Assembly: GCA_945982465.1 (NCBI GenBank)
Contig: CAMFSB010000050.1
Span: forward strand, 1-8,994
Reading direction: 5' to 3'
DNA: 8,994 nucleotides
DNA from: an uncultured Faecalibacterium sp.
GTDB lineage: Bacteria; Bacillota; Clostridia; Oscillospirales; Ruminococcaceae
Part shown: positions 7,328 through 8,994 of the stretch, in pieces
Position numbering within the stretch: the stretch's first letter is position 1
How the letters are laid out: every line of letters begins with the position of its first letter
Notes under the pieces: model-generated
The model's input: the letters and a program-made list of their open reading frames with translations, nothing else
The model's database searches: none
Told to the model about the DNA's origin: nothing
Made by a program: the position numbers and the translations under genes

Positions 7328-7356
7328 TTGTAACAAACCAAAAACTGTGATATTAT
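7328..7356 (+). promoter_or_regulatory. Predicted sigma-A promoter for minD-mgsA
   Basis: The -35 element TTGTAA (7328-7333), a 17-nt spacer and the -10 TATTAT (7351-7356, 5 of 6 matches) are supported by an extended -10 TG at 7348-7349. Transcription would start near 7363, about 50 nt before the minD TTG. A 6-bp inverted repeat, ACAGTT (7324-7329) and AACTGT (7343-7348), overlaps the -35 and spacer and could be an operator. The prediction is from sequence alone. Confidence 0.7.
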
Positions 7357-7415
7357 GGTAACATGCCGGACTTTCAGATTGCAGATGGTGCGGCAGGAAG
7401 TGTGGAGGTGCGCAG

Positions 7416-8150
7416 TTGGGCGCAAGGATTGTAATGGTCGCTTCCGGCAAGGGGGGCACGGGCAAAAGCACGGTGTCGGTTTTGCTGGGCGGGCGGCTTG
7501 CTGCGCACGGAAAACGGGTACTGCTGATCGAGCTGGATTCCGGCCTGCGCAGCGTGGATATTATTTCCGGCGTGTACGGCAAAACGGTGTACGACATTGA
7601 GGATGTGCTCAGCGGCCGGTGCGAGGGCGATAAGGCTGTAGTGCAAAGCCCGCTGTATCCGGGGCTTTCGGTGATCAGCGCCCCCTACGAGGGCGGCGTT
7701 GTGGAAACGGCCGGCCTGCAGCGGCTGTGCCGGGCCATGGCCGATGTGTTTGACTTTATCCTGCTGGATACGGCCGCGGGCATGGGCGCGCCGTTCAAGG
7801 CTGCGGCGGCCTGCGCGGGCCAGTGCCTGCTGGTGCTGCCGCCCGATCCGGTCTCGCTGCGGGACGGGCGCATCGTGTCCGACGCGCTGTATGAGCAGGG
7901 GCTGCGGGAGATCCGCCTGGTGGTGAACCGGCTTGCCCCGCATACGTTCAAAAACGGCGCGGTGCGCGATCTGGACGAATGCATCGACACAGTGTGCGCG
8001 CAGCTGATCGCCGTCATCCCCGAGAGCGCGGAGCTGCAGCGGGCGGCCGCTGCGGGCAGCGCGCTGCCGGTGGATTGCGCCGCATTTGAGGCGTTCGACC
8101 GCCTGGCGCGGCGGCTGCTGGGGCAGCGTGTGGGTTTGCTGGTACGATAA
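7416..8150 (+). CDS. minD: MinD-like deviant Walker A ATPase lacking the C-terminal membrane-targeting helix
   Basis: A 244-residue ParA/MinD-family ATPase. Visible motifs: the deviant P-loop SGKGGTGKST (residues 10-19, with signature Lys K12 and Lys K17), DSGLRSVD (41-48, where D41 matches the hydrolytic Asp of E. coli MinD), Walker B FILLDTAAG (114-122), PDPVSLRDGRIV (143-154), the base-contacting NR (171-172) and VIPES (200-204). Alignment by eye places the end, RRLLGQRVGLLVR, on E. coli MinD ERLLGEERPFRFI, so the last ~14 residues carrying the amphipathic membrane helix are missing. The other frames after the stop show no such helix. Neither minC nor minE is adjacent. The TTG start is supported by GGAGG 7 nt upstream and by strand beta-1. 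It may be a reduced MinD or another MinD-like positioning ATPase; division-site control is inference. Confidence 0.85.
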   Translation: MGARIVMVASGKGGTGKSTVSVLLGGRLAAHGKRVLLIELDSGLRSVDIISGVYGKTVYDIEDVLSGRCEGDKAVVQSPLYPGLSVISAPYEGGVVETAGLQRLCRAMADVFDFILLDTAAGMGAPFKAAAACAGQCLLVLPPDPVSLRDGRIVSDALYEQGLREIRLVVNRLAPHTFKNGAVRDLDECIDTVCAQLIAVIPESAELQRAAAAGSALPVDCAAFEAFDRLARRLLGQRVGLLVR

Positions 8151-8186
8151 CGACTGTGCCATTCAATAAATGTGGGAGGAATAAAC

Positions 8187-8594
8187 GTGACGATTGCTTT
8201 GATTGCGCATGATTCCAAAAAAGAATTGATGGTGCAGTTTTGCACGGCGTACTGCCGTGTGCTGAGCCAGCATCGTCTGGTTGCCACCGGCACCACCGGC
8301 AAGCTGATCGCGGAAGCGACCGGCCTGCAGGTGCAGCGGTTCCTTTCGGGCGCGCAGGGCGGCGACCAGCAGATCGCCTCCCGTATTGCCTGCAACGAGA
8401 TCGACCTGCTGCTGTTTTTCCGTGATCCGATCAACGCCAAGCCCACCGAGCCCAACGAGATGAACCTGCTGCGCCTGTGCGACGTGCATAACATCCCGGT
8501 GGCCACCAACATCGCCACCGCCGAGGTGCTGATCCACGGCCTGGAGCGCGGCGATCTGGATTGGCGCGCCATCGTCAACCCGCAGCGGGCATAA
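8187..8594 (+). CDS. mgsA: Methylglyoxal synthase, with altered active-site loop
   Basis: A 135-residue methylglyoxal synthase family protein. The reaction turns dihydroxyacetone phosphate into methylglyoxal and phosphate, a bypass of lower glycolysis. Conserved: LIAHDSKK (residues 5-12, with H8, D9 and K12 matching E. coli H19, D20 and K23), ATGTTGKLI (33-41) phosphate binding, [10 protein letters not shown] (54-63) with the catalytic Asp D60 (E. coli D71), FFRDP (77-81) and [12 protein letters not shown] (102-113). The loop that reads PHDPD in E. coli reads PTEPN here, so the positions of H98 and D101 are T87 and N90. The GTG at 8187 is preferred because GGGAGGA lies 6 nt upstream; the in-frame GTG at 8172 overlaps that site. 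mgsA follows minD by 36 nt, as is common in Clostridia, and ends at a terminator. Family membership is certain; activity is less so. Confidence 0.93.
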   Translation: MTIALIAHDSKKELMVQFCTAYCRVLSQHRLVATGTTGKLIAEATGLQVQRFLSGAQGGDQQIASRIACNEIDLLLFFRDPINAKPTEPNEMNLLRLCDVHNIPVATNIATAEVLIHGLERGDLDWRAIVNPQRA

Positions 8595-8613
8595 TTTCTG
8601 ATCCGACCCTTTG

Positions 8614-8644
8614 GCGCGGCCTGGTTTCAGGCCGCGCTTTTCTT
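8614..8644 (+). terminator. Intrinsic terminator after mgsA
   Basis: A perfect 10-bp GC-rich stem (GCGCGGCCTG / CAGGCCGCGC, loop GTTT) is followed directly by TTTTCTT. It starts 19 nt after the mgsA stop. This is a textbook rho-independent terminator and should end the minD-mgsA transcript. Confidence 0.92.
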
Positions 8645-8682
8645 ATGCCCAAACGCCTTTGCCCGCCCCGGGCAGCGGCAAA

Positions 8683-8730
8683 GCCGGGCCGCATACACTG
8701 GTACAGCCCGGCACGGCACAGACGCCGGGC
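8683..8730 (+). repeat. Three copies of GCCGGGC/GCCCGGC in the leader of the last gene
   Basis: GCCGGGC occurs at 8683-8689 and 8724-8730, with the inverted copy GCCCGGC at 8706-8712. The middle copy can pair with either flank (16-nt or 11-nt loop), so two hairpins exclude each other. The second abuts the GGAGGAGGGG ribosome binding site at 8731. No clear promoter is visible between 8645 and 8746. High GC alone could produce such repeats. Confidence 0.35.
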
Positions 8731-8746
8731 GGAGGAGGGGTGTGCG

Positions 8747-8994
8747 ATGAAAACAAAAAAGCGGCGGCCAGCAGCCCGCGGCCGGTGGTACGGCCGGGCC
8801 GCGTTTGGGGCGGCGGTGGCGGCCTGCACGGTTTTTCTGGCGCTGGCGGCGGGCGGCGCGGCCAGCCTGTGGCACGACCGGGCGCTGAACCGGAGCATTG
8901 CCGGCGGGCTGCAAAGCCCGCCGGCTGCGGCCAGCGCGGCGCAGCAAACGGCCCCGGCTGGGAGCCTTTTGGCGGGCAGCGTGCCAGCGTATCC
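8747..8994 (+). CDS. N-terminal part of an unrecognised membrane-anchored protein (3' truncated)
   Basis: An open frame of 82 codons runs off the right edge. The ATG is well supported: GGAGGAGGGG ends 6 nt upstream. The N terminus is strongly basic (MKTKKRRPAARGRW), then a hydrophobic helix (about residues 18-41), then WHDRALNRSIAGGLQ and a low-complexity stretch rich in Ala, Pro, Ser and Gln (about 57-75). This is the layout of a type II signal-anchored protein with a flexible linker on the outer side and the functional domain further on. Sortases, murein hydrolases and D,D-carboxypeptidases start like this, but nothing visible chooses between them. It follows the mgsA terminator, so it belongs to a separate transcription unit. 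I do not recognise the family. Confidence 0.75.
   Translation, partial: MKTKKRRPAARGRWYGRAAFGAAVAACTVFLALAAGGAASLWHDRALNRSIAGGLQSPPAAASAAQQTAPAGSLLAGSVPAY

Noticed and set aside
8172..8186. Earlier GTG start for mgsA.
   Set aside because: It would encode the Shine-Dalgarno sequence itself, and the GTG at 8187 gives the normal IALIAHD N terminus.
8130..8186. A frameshift hiding the MinD membrane-targeting helix.
   Set aside because: The other forward frames after 8150 do not encode a GFLKRLF-like helix, so a simple frameshift does not explain its absence.

Overview
The window reads as a stretch of chromosome from a high-GC member of the Bacillota. The best guess is the Oscillospiraceae (Ruminococcaceae), near Faecalibacterium, Gemmiger or Subdoligranulum. 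The guess rests on G/C-rich third codon positions, strong GGAGG-type ribosome binding sites, frequent GTG/TTG starts, and a clostridial dut-maf-mreBCD-pbp2-minD-mgsA gene order. The genus is inference. No mobile element, CRISPR array, tRNA or rRNA is visible. All recognised genes lie on the + strand.

Region 1 (2-2418) is a housekeeping group: the 3' part of a large U32-family gene of the type now linked to RNA hydroxylation, then dut (dUTPase), a small two-helix DUF4321-type membrane protein, and maf (nucleotide pyrophosphatase). Gaps are short, apart from a perfect 9-bp hairpin after dut.

Region 2 (2419-7250) is the cell-elongation operon. A near-consensus promoter (-10 TATAAT at 2494) and a leader of about 120 nt precede mreB, mreC, mreD and the class B penicillin-binding protein pbp2/mrdA. 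MreB forms the membrane filament, MreC and MreD connect it to the periplasm-facing machinery, and PBP2 cross-links peptidoglycan. A 12-bp hairpin between mreB and mreC could let MreB be made in excess of the rest.

Region 3 (7251-8644) begins with an AT-rich promoter region, followed by a MinD-like ATPase (TTG start), mgsA (methylglyoxal synthase, GTG start) and a strong intrinsic terminator. This is the most unusual part. MinD has neither minC nor minE beside it and ends before the C-terminal membrane-targeting helix. MgsA has Thr and Asn where E. coli has the active-site residues His98 and Asp101.

Region 4 (8645-8994) has a GC-rich leader with three copies of a 7-bp element that could form two alternative hairpins. 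It leads into the 5' end of an unrecognised membrane-anchored protein cut by the window edge.

I found no clear new multi-gene system. The main leads are the reduced Min locus and the variant MgsA active site.
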